A stretch of 43,396 nt of DNA from Scleroderma bovista (GCA_037178675.1 JAYMGJ010000677.1:1-43396); one strand, 5' to 3'; positions 32,363-43,336 are shown, counted from the first letter of the stretch. The notes: a model not told the origin generated them from the letters alone. Translations and numbers: made by a program.

Positions 32363-35300
32363 ATTGACTCTGGAAGTGCACCCAAGGAGGCCCGCCTCAA
32401 CGTGTCTGCTCTCTTAGATCCTAATTCTCTTATGCCCCATGTTATCCTCTTATCATTTGACTTACCTAAAACCCGCGCACTTGTGGACTCCAGGTCCACG
32501 CATTGCTTTGTAGATGTACAATTCGCGCACAAAAACAATATCTCCACTTACTCCATTCCTCCAATTACTCTCCGGCTCTTTGACGGTACATCAAACTTTG
32601 TAATCACTCAAGCTGTCGATATATCAGTGAAATTCCCTGCATCTGGTGATGTCACCCCTATGACCTTTTACCTTGCTCCATTAGACTCTGACTGCTCGAT
32701 TGTCCTTGGACATAACTGGCTCACCTGCTACAATCCATTGATTGACTGGGTACTGAGCAGTTTAACATTCCGGACTCCTGCAGAAAGTTTGCTAGCGCCC
32801 CCGTTGACTCCCTCTCTAGTTCAGTCCAGTAACCCTGTCTCCGGCCTCTCCGGCCAATCTGACCCCGGCCTCGCGCCATCTGTCGACACTCCGGTTTGCA
32901 CCCCTCCGCACATCTCCCTGATTAACGCAGCTGCATTCGTGCGTGCGTGCAAATTAGAGGGATCTACCAAATACCAACTTCAGCTGCATCCCTCTGACTC
33001 AGCAAAGGCTCGCTCTTCCTCTGCCTCTACTCCGCCAGACTTGGACATTGTCCCTCCGGAGTATCGCGATTATGCAGACATGTTCAGTAAGGCAAAAGCC
33101 TCTGAACTTCCCCCGCATTGCGAGTACGATCTGAAGATCAACCTTGAAGAAGGTACCTCTCCACCTCTGGGAACCCTCTACTCACTATCTCCAGTTGAGC
33201 TCTCCGCTCTCTGGACTTTCATCGACGAGAATCTTAATACAGGTTTCATCCATCCTACCGCCTCCTCCCACGCTGCTCCGGTCCTCTTTGTAAAAAAGAA
33301 GGACGGCTCACTCCACCTCTGCATTGACTTCCGAGGCCTAAACAAAATCACTAAAAAGGATCACTACCCGCTCCCCCTAATCTCTGACCTATTAGACTCT
33401 CCCAGCCGTGCTAAGATCTATTCAAAGATCGACCTCTGGCACGCGTACCATCTAGTCCGGATTGCTCTGGGCAATGAATGGAAGACCACCTTCCGTACGC
33501 GTTATGGGTCTTACGATTGGTTAGTAATGCCCTTTGGCCTCACTAACACCCCTGCAGCATTCCAGCGCTTTGTCAACATGATCTTTGCTGACATGCTGGA
33601 TGTCTGCGTCGTCGTGTACCTCGACAACATCCTCATCTACTCCAAGGATATGGAGTCCCACCAGCAGCACGTCCGGGAAGTGCTCCGCCGTCTCTGGTTG
33701 CATGGCCTCTTTGCCAAACCGGAGAAATGCGAGTTCCACTCGGACTCGGTAGAGTATCTTGGCTACTGCCTCTCTCCAGATGTTTTGACTATGTCTCTGG
33801 ACAAGATCCAAACTATCTCCGACTGGCCTGAACCTCAAAAGGTAAAAGACATCCAGTCCTTCTTGGGCTTTGCCAATTTCTACCACTGGTTTATCTTCAA
33901 CTACTCTGACGTTGTGGTCCCTCTTACCCGGCTCACCTGGAAAGATGCTCCTTGAAACTTCTCCGAGGACTGTCGATGTTCCTTCAATGCTCTCAAGCAT
34001 GCCTTCACCACTGCGCCCATCCTCACTCACTTTGTTCCGGACACCCCTATTATCGTGGAAACAGACGCCTCCGACTACGCTGTCGCTGGCATCTTGTCTA
34101 TTACTTGCGCTGATGGAGAGATTCGTCCGGTCGCCTACTACTCCCGGACTTTGACTGCTCCGGAGTTAAACTACGACACCCACGATAAGGAATTGCTTGC
34201 CATCTTCGAAACATTCCGGAACTGGCGCCATTACCTCGAAGGCTCTGCCTCTCCTATTGACGTCGTCACGGACCACAAAAACCTCGAGTATTTCTCCACC
34301 TCAAAAGTCCTCTCCCGCCGGCAAGCCCGGTGGTCTGAATTCCTATCTCAATTTAATCTTGTCATTCGTTTCCGCCCCGGAAAACTTGGTGCCAAGCCGG
34401 ACGCTCTCACTAGACGATGGGATGTCTACCCCAAAGAGGGGGATAGTGGCTACGCCCGGGTTAACCCCCAAAACATTAGGCCAGTGTTCACTCACGAACA
34501 GCTCTCTTCATGCTACTTATTTAGAGTTTCCAGTTCTCCGTGCAGTCGCAATCATGGACATGGAAACACTCCATAGCGACATTCTCTCTGCACTACCCTC
34601 TGATCCCATTGCCCAGGTCCACCTTGCAGATCCACTGGACTCTCATTGGTCCACCGACGAGGCAGGATTCCTACGACTAGACGGTCGCATATACGTACCG
34701 GACTTGGATGACCTCCATCTCCGGGTACTCCGGTATTGACACGATCACCCACTTGCTGGTCACTTTGGGCAAAACCGGACTCTAGAACTAATCCGGCGTG
34801 AGTATACTTGGCCTGGTCTCCGGACCTTCGTCAAGGATTATGTCCGGTCCTGTACCTCCTGCGCACGAGCTAAGACACTGCGCCATAGACCCTACGGGTT
34901 GCTGAAACAGCTTCCTGTACCGGAGAAGCCATGGAATTCCATCTCGATGGATTTCATTGAGCAACTCCCTTCATCCACTGGCTTTACCGCCATCCTGGTC
35001 GTGGTAGACCAGCTTTCTAAACAAGCCATATTCATTCCTACTCATGACACCATCACTAGCCCAGAGCTTGCGAAGCTCTTCTTGCTCCATGTATTCTCCA
35101 AGCACAGTGTTCCCGCCCACGTCACCTCAGATCGCGGTACAGAGTTTGTCTCTCACTTCTTCCGGTCACTTGGGAAGGCCCTTGACATGCGCCTCCACTT
35201 CACCTCTGGCTACCACCCGGAGGGCGATGGCCAGACTGAGCGGTCTAACCAGACCCTTGAACAATACCTCTGGATCTACTGCAACTACCAGCAGGACAAC

Positions 35301-36029
35301 TGGGCAGACCTACTCCCGTTGGTGGAGTTTGCATACAACAACGCACCTAGTGCTACTACCGGAGTCTCTCCGTTCTTCGCTAACAAGGGCTACCACCCTA
35401 ACATTTCTGTCTACCCAGAACGCGATATGATCTCTACACAGGCTCGTGACTACGCAGTCGACCTCGAGTCGCTGCATCAATACCTTCGTGAAGAAATGGC
35501 TAATGCACAACTCCGCTACCAAGTTCCGGCTGATGCCAAACGTGCTCCGGCACTGGACTTCAAAGTAGGTGATCAAGTATACGTTAAAGCCAAATACTTC
35601 TGGTCAACTCGACCATCCAAAAAACTATTGGAGAAGAACCTTGGGCCGTATACCATTATAGCCCAAGTAGGCTCACTCTCCTTTACCCTCCGTCTTCCAG
35701 ATTCCATGTGCGCAGTTCACCCCGTCTTCCACATCTCCCAACTCGAACCGGCCATTCCCAATACCATACCGGACTGGATACAACCTCCTCCGCCACCGGT
35801 TGAAGTTGATGGCGAACCGGAGTTCGAGATCTCTGAAATCCTCGACTCCAAGGTTGACCTTCGACGCAAATCGTGCAAGCTGTTGTACTTGGTGCGTTGG
35901 TCCGGTTATGAGGGAACTGACGAAGAAACGTCTTGGTTACTCGCCACTGAACTAGGCAACGCTACGGAACTCTTAGAAAATTATCATGTCCAGTACCCGG
36001 ACAAACCTGGACCACTCGCGTCCATGTAG
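32322..36029 (+). pseudogene. Gypsy C pol: protease, RT, RNase H, integrase, chromodomain
   Basis: Protease near 32485 reads DSRSTHCF (DSGSTH in A), so the catalytic Gly is Arg. RT (about 33290-33690): VKKKDGSLHLCIDFRGLNK, MPFGLTNTPAAFQRF, and YLDNILIYS where YLDDILIYS is expected, so a catalytic Asp is lost. The SKIDLWHAYH segment has Trp where Arg is usual. RNase H: ETDASDYAVAGIL, HDKELLAIFE, VTDHKNLEYF. Integrase: HDHPLAGHF ... CTSCARAK zinc region; D-D-E in SMDFIEQ, TSDRGTEF and HPEGDGQTER. Chromodomain LYLVRWSGYEGTDEETSWL at 35880-35950. TGAs at 33953 and 34737 and a frame change near 34520. Confidence 0.9.
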
Positions 36030-36183
36030 TATTACTCTCGCCTCTGTTTCTTTTGTCTGTTTCCCCTATCTGTTTCACCCTGTCTCTGTAATATCACTCA
36101 CTCTCAAATCCAGTCCACTTTTCTTTATAAAACAAAGTAAAACTAATTTACATTTTCTATTTACAAAACCCGGACTGGACAAA

Positions 36184-37245
36184 TCACTCCGGTACACCGC
36201 TGCCAGGATTCTCCTGCTCCTCTTGGAGCCCCTGGACCTCCTGTTCGACCTCCTCCGGGTCGATCTCCGGCTCGCTATCCTCCGACTCCTCATCCTCGTC
36301 CCAGGGCGCCGTAAAGAAACGGCACTCCTCGAGAAAGGTCTCAAGGCCAGCGCTCAGACGGTCGTTGGACCGCGATACGGATCGTGTGGAGTCCATGATC
36401 CGGGCCATCTGCCCGGTCATCGCCTCCACTGCGGCTGTCAGCTTGTCCATCCACTCCAGAAAAGGTCTGGAGTTGAGCCCAGACCTCGAACTGGACGTAC
36501 CCGCCACCTCCACAATCTCGTCGTCGTCGATGACGACCTTCGCCGTCTTCTTCTTCTTCCGCTTTTCACTGCCTTGCAGTGACATCGTCGCTCCCTGCTC
36601 TTTCGCCTTGCCCTTTCCCTGGTCCACTACCAGACCGGATCCCCCCACCTCTAGCCACTCGCACTTCTCCTTCAACCCAGCACACTTCATGCATGCCCTC
36701 TGCTTGGGCTTCTCCGGGTCACGCTCACACACCGCACGGTGCTTCGCACAACACACACATCTGCATAGGAATCAGTAGCGAAGAAAAGAAGAGGAGTTGA
36801 ACACCTACCGGACTTCTCCAACCAGGCCTGCCTCCGGTTCCTCCCTCGTCCTCTTCTTCAACGCCCTCTGCACCATCGCTCTCTGCCTCGTGGCGACTTC
36901 TGCAGCCCTCTGTTGCACCTCCACCCTGTCCTTCTCCGCCTGCTCCCGTGCCTGGCATTCCGCCTCCTCCCTTGCTTTGTGCTCCACCTCCACCTTCGCT
37001 CTCTCCGCCTCCTCTCGTGCTCTCGCCTCTGCCTCCTCACGTGCTCGTCTCTCCACCTCTTCCCTGCATTGCTTCTCCTCCCTCTTCACTTGCTTGCGAC
37101 GACGGCGCTCCTTCACCTTAGCGTCGAGAACGTCGGACTTGTCCTCGCTACCGGACTGTAACTCCGGTGTTGGGGCCTTCATCCAATCCTTGGACTTGGT
37201 GGCAGCAGGGGCGGTGGGGCTGACGGACTTGGCAATGGCAGACAT
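36184..37245 (-). CDS. Antisense spliced accessory gene of Gypsy C
   Basis: Runs opposite to gag-pol between the integrase stop and the polypurine tract. Exon 1 (36809-37245) starts MSAIAKSVSPTAPAATKSKD and encodes a long Glu/Arg/Ala helix (REEAEARAREEAERAKVEVE), a likely coiled coil or single alpha-helix. An intron with GTAGGT...ATGCAG borders (36761-36808) leads to exon 2 with a Cys cluster (CCAKHRAVCERDPEKPKQRA, CMKCAGLKEKCEW), basic KRKKKKTAK, a helical MDKLTAAVEAMTGQMARIMD and an acidic C-terminus. The exon frames do not join in phase at these borders, and a TG run at the acceptor may have slipped. Antisense genes of this kind occur in other basidiomycete Gypsy elements, to my knowledge; function is unknown. 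36030-36183 holds no gene. Confidence 0.65.
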
Positions 37246-37392
37246 TTTCAGATAGCAGTAAATTGGGGGTGAAGGCAAAACCGGTCTGAGCTTTATAGAT
37301 CCAGAATTCGTACTCAGACATTCACTCCGGACTCCGCATTGTTCTAGGCAACCACACGACAGCCTCATTGGGGCCTCATGGGTTTGGCCCCT

Positions 37393-37405
37393 AAAGGGGG
37401 GATAC
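37393..37405 (+). other. Polypurine tract of Gypsy C
   Basis: aaaggggggatac immediately before the 3' LTR start at 37406; primer site for plus-strand synthesis. Confidence 0.8.
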
Positions 37406-38045
37406 TGTTATGACCATGTCCAACTCCAGATCTCATCCGGTTACTCTGGTTGCATTGCAGCCCTACAGCTCAACTCCGGTCGCTCTCAGTTACTCTGGTC
37501 GCGGTCGCGCAGATATACCTCCGCTAACTACGACCCTTGGTCTAGTCCGCATCCAGTCCTTACCACACTTGTCCGTCTACCCTGTCTTGACGTGAGTTCT
37601 CCGTGAACTCGATATATCCTATACCTTGTAGCATTTTCACCGGACCTGATTTATTTTACCCGGTCCTGACTTTATTTTCACTGGACCTGACCTAGTCCTA
37701 ACTCCGGTCATCCCTTGTCCGATATTAGGTTGTTTACTTGTCACCGTATGTACTCGACCCTAGTTTCTACTTAGTATAAGTACCCTCTAGTTTACCTTGT
37801 AGACCTCAGTCTGAAATCAACTTAGTCACTACTCCAGCCTCTGTCTGTCTCCATCTCCGTCTCTGTCTTCATCACCTTGACCGGAACCTACGCAAGGGAT
37901 CAATGCATGTTGTCCTTGTCGTTGAATCCAAGCGGTCACCAACTCCGGCCGGACTAATCCCTTGTCCAGCCCTCTGTCCCCTTCCTTCGTCCGCGCTCGT
38001 CTGGACTTGACTGGACCCCCTACCAGAGTAGACCTGGACTTGACA
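37406..38045 (+). repeat. 3' LTR of Gypsy C (640 bp)
   Basis: TGTTATGACC...GACTTGACA. More CpG kept than in the 5' LTR (for example ccggtt versus ccagtt, acccggtcc versus acccagtcc). Followed by CGCCC. Confidence 0.93.
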
Positions 38046-40544
38046 CGCCCTCGCCTTGAGGAGCACATCATGATGTATGAGGAGGATGCCATCTCCCTTG
38101 GGGATGATGAACCCTTCGCCCACAAGCCCTTCGCCGATGATGAGTTCGACGAAATCAACGCGATGGTCCTTGACCGCTACAACGCGACGTCGATGGCAAT
38201 GGGCACAAAGGCCAGCCTTTTCAGGCAAGTACCTTCTGCACGCGTGCTGACAAACACTGACACGCTCCCTTTACATGTGCACTTTACGCCAGCACTGTAT
38301 ATAGCAAGCAGTAACTACAATTTGTCATGTTGTGTCTCAAGTAATGCATATATTTGTTCGTGTTGGAATAATGCACGCTGTGCTGGCTGTAAGGGAAAAA
38401 TGGTCCATGATAGTGAACTATCTGGTGCTTTCTGGCTCCTAGACTCTGGCGCATCACACCACTTCACTGGTGACATAGGCAATTTCGCCTCTTACAACGC
38501 GCTAAAGCGAGCGCACTATGCCAAAACAGCAAATGTTGTAGCACTGATTGCTGGCATTGGTACGGTATTACTCCGGTGCCTAGACCACAACTCTGGGGAT
38601 GAGAAAGTCATTACACTCACCCAAGTGCTCCATATGCCAGGCGCTACTGCATGCCTCATTTCGATGGGCGAAATGCTCCAGTGTAATTACAAGGTCACTG
38701 GCGATAAGCGAGGCATTAGCCTCACCCATAAAGCAGAACACCTATGGTTTGGGCCAGACCCAGAAGACAATTGCAACGTCATTTTCGGGATTAGATCTAT
38801 CCCGATAATTAGATCTAACTATATTGCCTCTGTGAGCAAAGTTGATTATGACATTATGCACCGGAGATTCGGGCACCCCTTGAAGGAAGTACTCCGACGC
38901 GTGCAAAAGCATACGCAGCGCTTCCCGGAGATCCACTTTCCAACTGAGGACTGTGTTTGCCCTGGATGTGCTCTTGGCAAGATGCCCAATCGAGCTTTCC
39001 CAGAGAACGAAAGACGTGCTTCCAAGCCCTTTGAGCTGGTGCACTCTGACCTGAAATCCTTCCCGGTTGTGTCATACCAGAAGTTTAAATATGTTATTAC
39101 CTTCTACGATGACTATACCTCTCACACCTGGACTATGCCTCTTCACTCCAAAGCTGCAGCGATTACAGCTGCCAAAGATTTCCTCGAAATGGTGCACGTC
39201 CAACATGATACGCACGTCGTTGGATGGATGTCTGATGCCGGCGGAGAATATAAATCCGATCTGTTTGATCGAGCACTCCTTGAGAAAGGAATTAAAATAT
39301 ATCAAAGTGCTCCTAGAACCCCCATGCAGAATGGCCGCACCGAGCATTTATGGCACACTCTCATGGACAAAGCTGAGTCCATGCGGCATCAAGCCTGCAT
39401 TACTGACTCCTGGTGGGAATTTGTGTTCGCTCACACAACCCACATTTACAACCGTACTCCGGTAGCTTGCCTGCGATGGCGCACCCCCCATGAAATGTGT
39501 AAGGGGGAGATGCCTAACATCGACCACCTCCGTGTATTTGGCTGTGGAGCCTTTGTCTACCTCCCAGCCTCGGCTCGAGCAAATAAGATGGCTCCCAAGT
39601 CGGAGCTAATGACTTATGTCAATGTTGCCCCTGGCAATGAGCACAACTTCTTGTTTATGCGCTCCACCAATGCAGTATTTACCGCTGCTCATGCCGTCTT
39701 TGACAAGCGTCATTTACCTCACTGTGTCATGACCGTGACATCCGATCACCCTGTACCCTATTGTCCAATCGCGTCCACGCATTCGCCGTCTGTCTATTGT
39801 ATGTACTCCCTTTTCTGTTTCTTTCTATCTGTCTCTCTGTTCGATTACCTAATATGTTTCCTTTCTCGTTTCCGGTTACTATACGTTCCCGTTCCCGTTC
39901 CATTACTAATACAATGTCTATCGGTAATCCGGTTATCGCACTTACCGTACTTACTCAGCACGCAGCACTGCGTTCGTCATTCGTCGGTAAACCCGACTTC
40001 CCGTACATCGCCTCATCTGTTCCACTCAGTATAAATACCTAGATACTCGGTCTGTTGTAGTTTCAGTTCGAATATTGAATAAGATACTTCTCATCTGTTC
40101 TCTCTTCATGCTCTCCGTCTCTATCCTCGTACAAGCACTCGGTCGTAGACCGTTTACCCTCGGACTCTCTGTCAGACCCTTGGTCGGCCTTCCTATTACT
40201 CGGGAAGCGCGACTACGCTACATAGCACCTCGGTCTTACCACTAGGCCAACCTCTGACCCCCAGACCCCTTGTAGAGTTCAGATCGGTGAAGAACCGGTC
40301 TTGGCACACTGCCCCAAAAACAGGTGCAAACCTCTTGAGAACCCTTTCGGAAGGGCAAATCCGAAACCAGCCACTGATCGACCAGGAAATTCCCCTGATG
40401 ATACCGACAGTGATGATGATGTGGAACACGACCATGGCTACCCACATCCCCAAGCACAGGATGACGATCCAAAGCGCGAGGAACCCAAGGCTCCTGAGGA
40501 AGAGCCTAATCAAATAAATCCTCCCCGTATGCCATCTCCAGTGC
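38046..40544 (+). pseudogene. Copia D gag 3' end and pol: protease, integrase (split by solo LTR)
   Basis: Continues the Copia D reading after Gypsy C: acidic Gag end, protease FWLLDSGASHHFTGD (38428-38472), GAG-pre-integrase HRRFGHP ... CPGCALGKM, rve integrase HSDLKSF (39042), SDAGGEYKSD (39230) and NGRTEHLWHTLM (39332). The D-D-E set is complete, unlike copy B. The ORF is open for over 550 codons from 38046 until the solo LTR at 39725, then resumes at 40312 with the Pro/Asp-rich linker (CPKNRCKPLENPFGRANPKP) until Gypsy F at 40545. The RT domain is not in the window. At 39475 it reads CGA where copy B has TGA. Confidence 0.88.
39725..40306 (+). mobile_element. Solo LTR (582 bp) in Copia D integrase-RT linker
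   Basis: TGTCATGACC...GGTCTTGGCA, TSD CACTG (39720-39724 and 40307-40311). TATA box tataaatac near 40030. The right terminus reads TGGCA where TGACA is expected. It interrupts the sequence between KRHLPHC and PKNRCKPLE, which is continuous in copy B. Confidence 0.9.
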
Positions 40545-40926
40545 TGAGACAACCCTAAGGGGGAAACCCAAAGAACTACCACACAACGAACTCTGAGAGG
40601 AAAGGATGCAAGCGTCTTAGAGCAAAGACCCAAAGAGAGCTCAAATGGAGAGCCTCTGGGTGCTGGATTGCAGCAGTATATATACTACACTACACGTGTC
40701 CGGTGTGAGGCTATCCATGAGGCTGTATGCTGTACGAGGCAGTGAGCACAGCTGCCATCCTGTGGTAAGGCTATGCTAATGACATCAAGGGATACAGCAT
40801 GTACAGCACAAGGCTGTAGTCTAGACAGACCTACAGATAAGATGCACTAGATAAGATACTACAGTACGATAAGATAAGATGACATCTAATTGCAGATTAG
40901 ATAAGATAAAAAGTTAGACGGTTACA
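40545..40926 (-). repeat. 3' LTR of Gypsy F (382 bp)
   Basis: TGTAACCGTC...GGTTGTCTCA on the minus strand. TATA-like tatatatac near 40676-40684. Preceded on the minus strand by the purine tract taaggggggagtag. Confidence 0.85.
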
Positions 40927-41737
40927 CTACTCCCCCCTTAGGTGCAGGATTCCAGACTGCAAAAGGTAGGTTCGCAAACAGTAAGATTTTCAGAAATCCA
41001 AGTAAATAACGAGTCAAAGTCTGACTGCACCATGCGAAGCTTCCAAGGGGCAGAAGGGTTCTGCCTATAAAAATGCTCGACTACCAGAGGAGAATTCTTC
41101 AAATTTGACGAGGGTTCCCACGTTCTTTCATGTTCCTCGTACCCTTTCCAATGTACCAAGTACTGGAGCTGGCGTCTATAAATACGGGACGCTACAATAT
41201 AGTCCACTTCGTACTCTTCATCGCATTCTTCAGAAACAAGTACTGGGCCAGGCCAGGAAACAGGTTGTCCAGGGAGTGGACCTAAATAAGGTTTAACTCG
41301 AGAGACATTCACTACCGGGTGAATCCGAAGAGTTTTCGGGAGCTTAAGCTCAACTGCATTTGGGGTTACTCAAGTGACCTCATAGGGACCGATCCATTTT
41401 TCTGTGAGCTTCTTAGAAGTGTGATTTAACACACAAAGGTTGTCCATTGAAAGCCAGACCTGCTGACCGACCGTATAATCTGGGGTGGGATTTCTATGCT
41501 TATCTGCCTGAAGCTTCATGTTGCGTTTAGCCTTCTCAGAAGATTCAACGACTTTGTTAAATATGGCAGCGAAGTCCTTAGCCGCTGGGGCTATTGTCTG
41601 TGCTGGCTCTACACCCATGTGCGGGGAATAACTCCGGGTAATTCCAAACGGGGAATCGGTAGTGACCTCCGAGACCGTGTTGTTCCAGACAAATTGGGCA
41701 ATCTTGATCCACTTAGCCCAATCGCCTTGACGATCGC

Positions 41738-42011
41738 TGAAAAGATAACAATGTGTTTGGGTGGCTGCTCCCTCAGATGAGGTGCATTCGACCCAGGGAC
41801 TTCTGGAGGTCTGGCAAGGCTCCCAAGGACTAAGGAGACTAAGAAACTAGAGAGTGGAAGGGTGGTTCAGTCACTCCAAGACTGAGCTCAAAGATATACA
41901 CTGAAGAGAAGGATATTGCTTAGTAAGCTAAGTACAAGCCTACATAGCTAAGGTAAGAGTCCAGTATCAGTACTACCAATCTACACACCCAGAGACAGGA
42001 CTGTCTCTACA
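41738..42011 (-). repeat. 3' LTR of element G
   Basis: 274 bp, matches 43063-43336 base for base as far as I can read. Adjacent interior (42012-42030) is tgggagg-type polypurine on the minus strand. Confidence 0.9.
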
Positions 42012-42279
42012 CCTCCCAGGCACTTGAAACACTCACTGTCCCCAGTCAGGCACTCACCAACCACACCAAACCACAACCAAAGACCCACTAAACCTTCCAA
42101 AACACCAAACAGTCCATCAAAAACGCACAGACTCACATAACCCTGGGAACACGAACACTCCGCACGTCATCAGAGTGGTCCCCAGACCTAAGGACGGCAA
42201 GAGGTTGACTAACAAGGATGGGAAATGGCAGGAGAAGCAGTCCTGAGGAAGGAGGATAGGAGAGAGCACCTAAAAAAGG

Positions 42280-42960
42280 CAAAAAGCGGAGGGGGAGGAG
42301 GACAAGGGCGAAGAATTGGAGATATCTCCGGAACGGCTTGGGCGATTGGGGCGATCAAGGTGGCGTTAGAAAGCCCTCATCGAGGGGTACTTGGCCCTAG
42401 AAGCGATAAGGGAACAGCGCGGAAACCGTCGACATACATGCGGATCTTTCTCCCTCCTCTCTGGACTCCAAAATGCGAATATCTCCGGAACGGCAAGGGA
42501 AACGCGCGACGAAAAAGCGTATACGAAATCGACGAGATCGAGAGAACTAGAGACTAAAAGGACGAAAGGGCCGGTCGAGAAACAGAGGCAGAATGGACGA
42601 ATCTCAGAAAGAGGGGGGGAGGAGGAGAAGCGCAGCATAGCGAGGGAACGGCTGGACGGATGGATGCGGCGTGATAGGATGGTGTTGCCATAGTACAGAG
42701 GGGTTAGGACACGAAAGGACGAAGCGGGACGAGCCTTAGATCCCGAGATATCGACCTATCAGTCCCAAACTCCACCCAAATGCGAAAATGCGAATATCTC
42801 CGCAACCGCTGGACCAATCGCGATGACCCAGGCACCATTCGAAAGCCCTCGACGAGTAGATCTTGATTCCAGAAAAGCGAAAGATCCGGCGCAAAAGGGA
42901 GCGAGATATGCGCCAAACTCGAGGGGGGGAGGAGGAGAAGATGCTGAAAACTCTGGGAAA
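42280..42960 (-). repeat. Degenerate internal repeats of element G
   Basis: The block atatctccggaacgg starts at 42322 and 42479, with a diverged copy at 42794 (spacings 157 and 315). A purine block gggggaggaggagaag recurs near 42288, 42610 and 42923. A gaaagccctcatcgagg-type segment occurs near 42370 and 42840. Open frames here are short and mirror the repeat; none is convincing. Confidence 0.6.
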
Positions 42961-43043
42961 AATGATGGAAACTTCAAAGGAGTGACTGTAGTTGGTTAAG
43001 AGGGATCTAGGGACAGGGTAGGGAGTGCCAAGACACAGAAATC

Positions 43044-43060
43044 CCTCGCGGTGGGCTCCA
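43044..43060 (-). other. Primer-binding site of element G
   Basis: On the minus strand TGG plus 14 bases begins two bases after the LTR end. The complement ends in CCA (43058-43060) as a tRNA 3' end would. I cannot name the tRNA. Confidence 0.75.
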
Positions 43061-43062
43061 GT

Positions 43063-43336
43063 TGAAAAGATAACAATGTGTTTGGGTGGCTGCTCCCTCA
43101 GATGAGGTGCATTCGACCCAGGGACTTCTGGAGGTCTGGCAAGGCTCCCAAGGACTAAGGAGACTAAGAAACTAGAGAGTGGAAGGGTGGTTCAGTCACT
43201 CCAAGACTGAGCTCAAAGATATACACTGAAGAGAAGGATATTGCTTAGTAAGCTAAGTACAAGCCTACATAGCTAAGGTAAGAGTCCAGTATCAGTACTA
43301 CCAATCTACACACCCAGAGACAGGACTGTCTCTACA
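43063..43336 (-). repeat. 5' LTR of element G
   Basis: 274 bp, same as 41738-42011. Followed on the right by TCGC and the Gypsy F integrase. Confidence 0.9.

Larger units (their letters stand above)
30235..38045 (+). mobile_element. Complete Ty3/Gypsy chromovirus C (7.8 kb)
   Basis: Two LTRs (30235-30870 and 37406-38045), TSD CGCCC (30230-30234 and 38046-38050), Gag, Pol in the order protease, RT, RNase H, integrase, and a C-terminal chromodomain, plus an antisense spliced gene before the polypurine tract (37393-37405). Inserted in Copia D gag. The LTRs differ mainly at CCGG/CTGG/CCAG-type sites. Several key catalytic residues are lost (see pol), and the leader lacks the LTR end and the following bases, so C is inactive. 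Confidence 0.95.
28529..40544 (+). mobile_element. Ty1/Copia element D, same family as B, carrying Gypsy C and a solo LTR
   Basis: 5' LTR from 28529 (TGTTGAAGTC), leader with tandem repeats, gag from 29187, interrupted by Gypsy C (30235-38045, TSD CGCCC), then the rest of gag and pol to 39724, a solo LTR (39725-40306, TSD CACTG), more pol to 40544, then Gypsy F. It inserted into the RNase H region of Copia H. It supplies uninterrupted sequence for three insertions in copy B. The RT domain and 3' LTR are beyond the right edge. Confidence 0.9.
41738..43336 (-). mobile_element. Non-autonomous LTR element G (1.6 kb), apparently intact and young
   Basis: Two 274-bp LTRs (41738-42011 and 43063-43336) that read identically by eye, TGTAGAGACA...TCTTTTCA on the minus strand. 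Primer-binding site 2 nt inside the 5' LTR: tggagcccaccgcgagg (complement of 43044-43060). Purine-rich tgggagg just before the 3' LTR. TSD is TCGC. The 1,051-bp interior has no Gag or Pol coding. This is the layout of TRIM/SMART-like or small LARD elements mobilised in trans. It splits the Gypsy F integrase cleanly between the residues S and D. Confidence 0.88.

Noticed and set aside
32402..32960. Protease region of Gypsy C as a separate gene with its own ATG
   Set aside because: The frame is open back into the end of gag, and the slippery site plus hairpin explain its expression better.
5463..34739. TGA read as a sense codon (altered genetic code or selenocysteine)
   Set aside because: All stops being TGA first suggested recoding. 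But copy D has CGA where copy B has TGA, the frames also contain frameshifts and catalytic losses, and the intact frames (for example the 38046-39724 pol) contain no internal TGA.
42225..42977. ORFs inside element G as a possible Gag
   Set aside because: Short, overlapping on both strands and built from the internal repeat; no Gag or zinc-knuckle motif.
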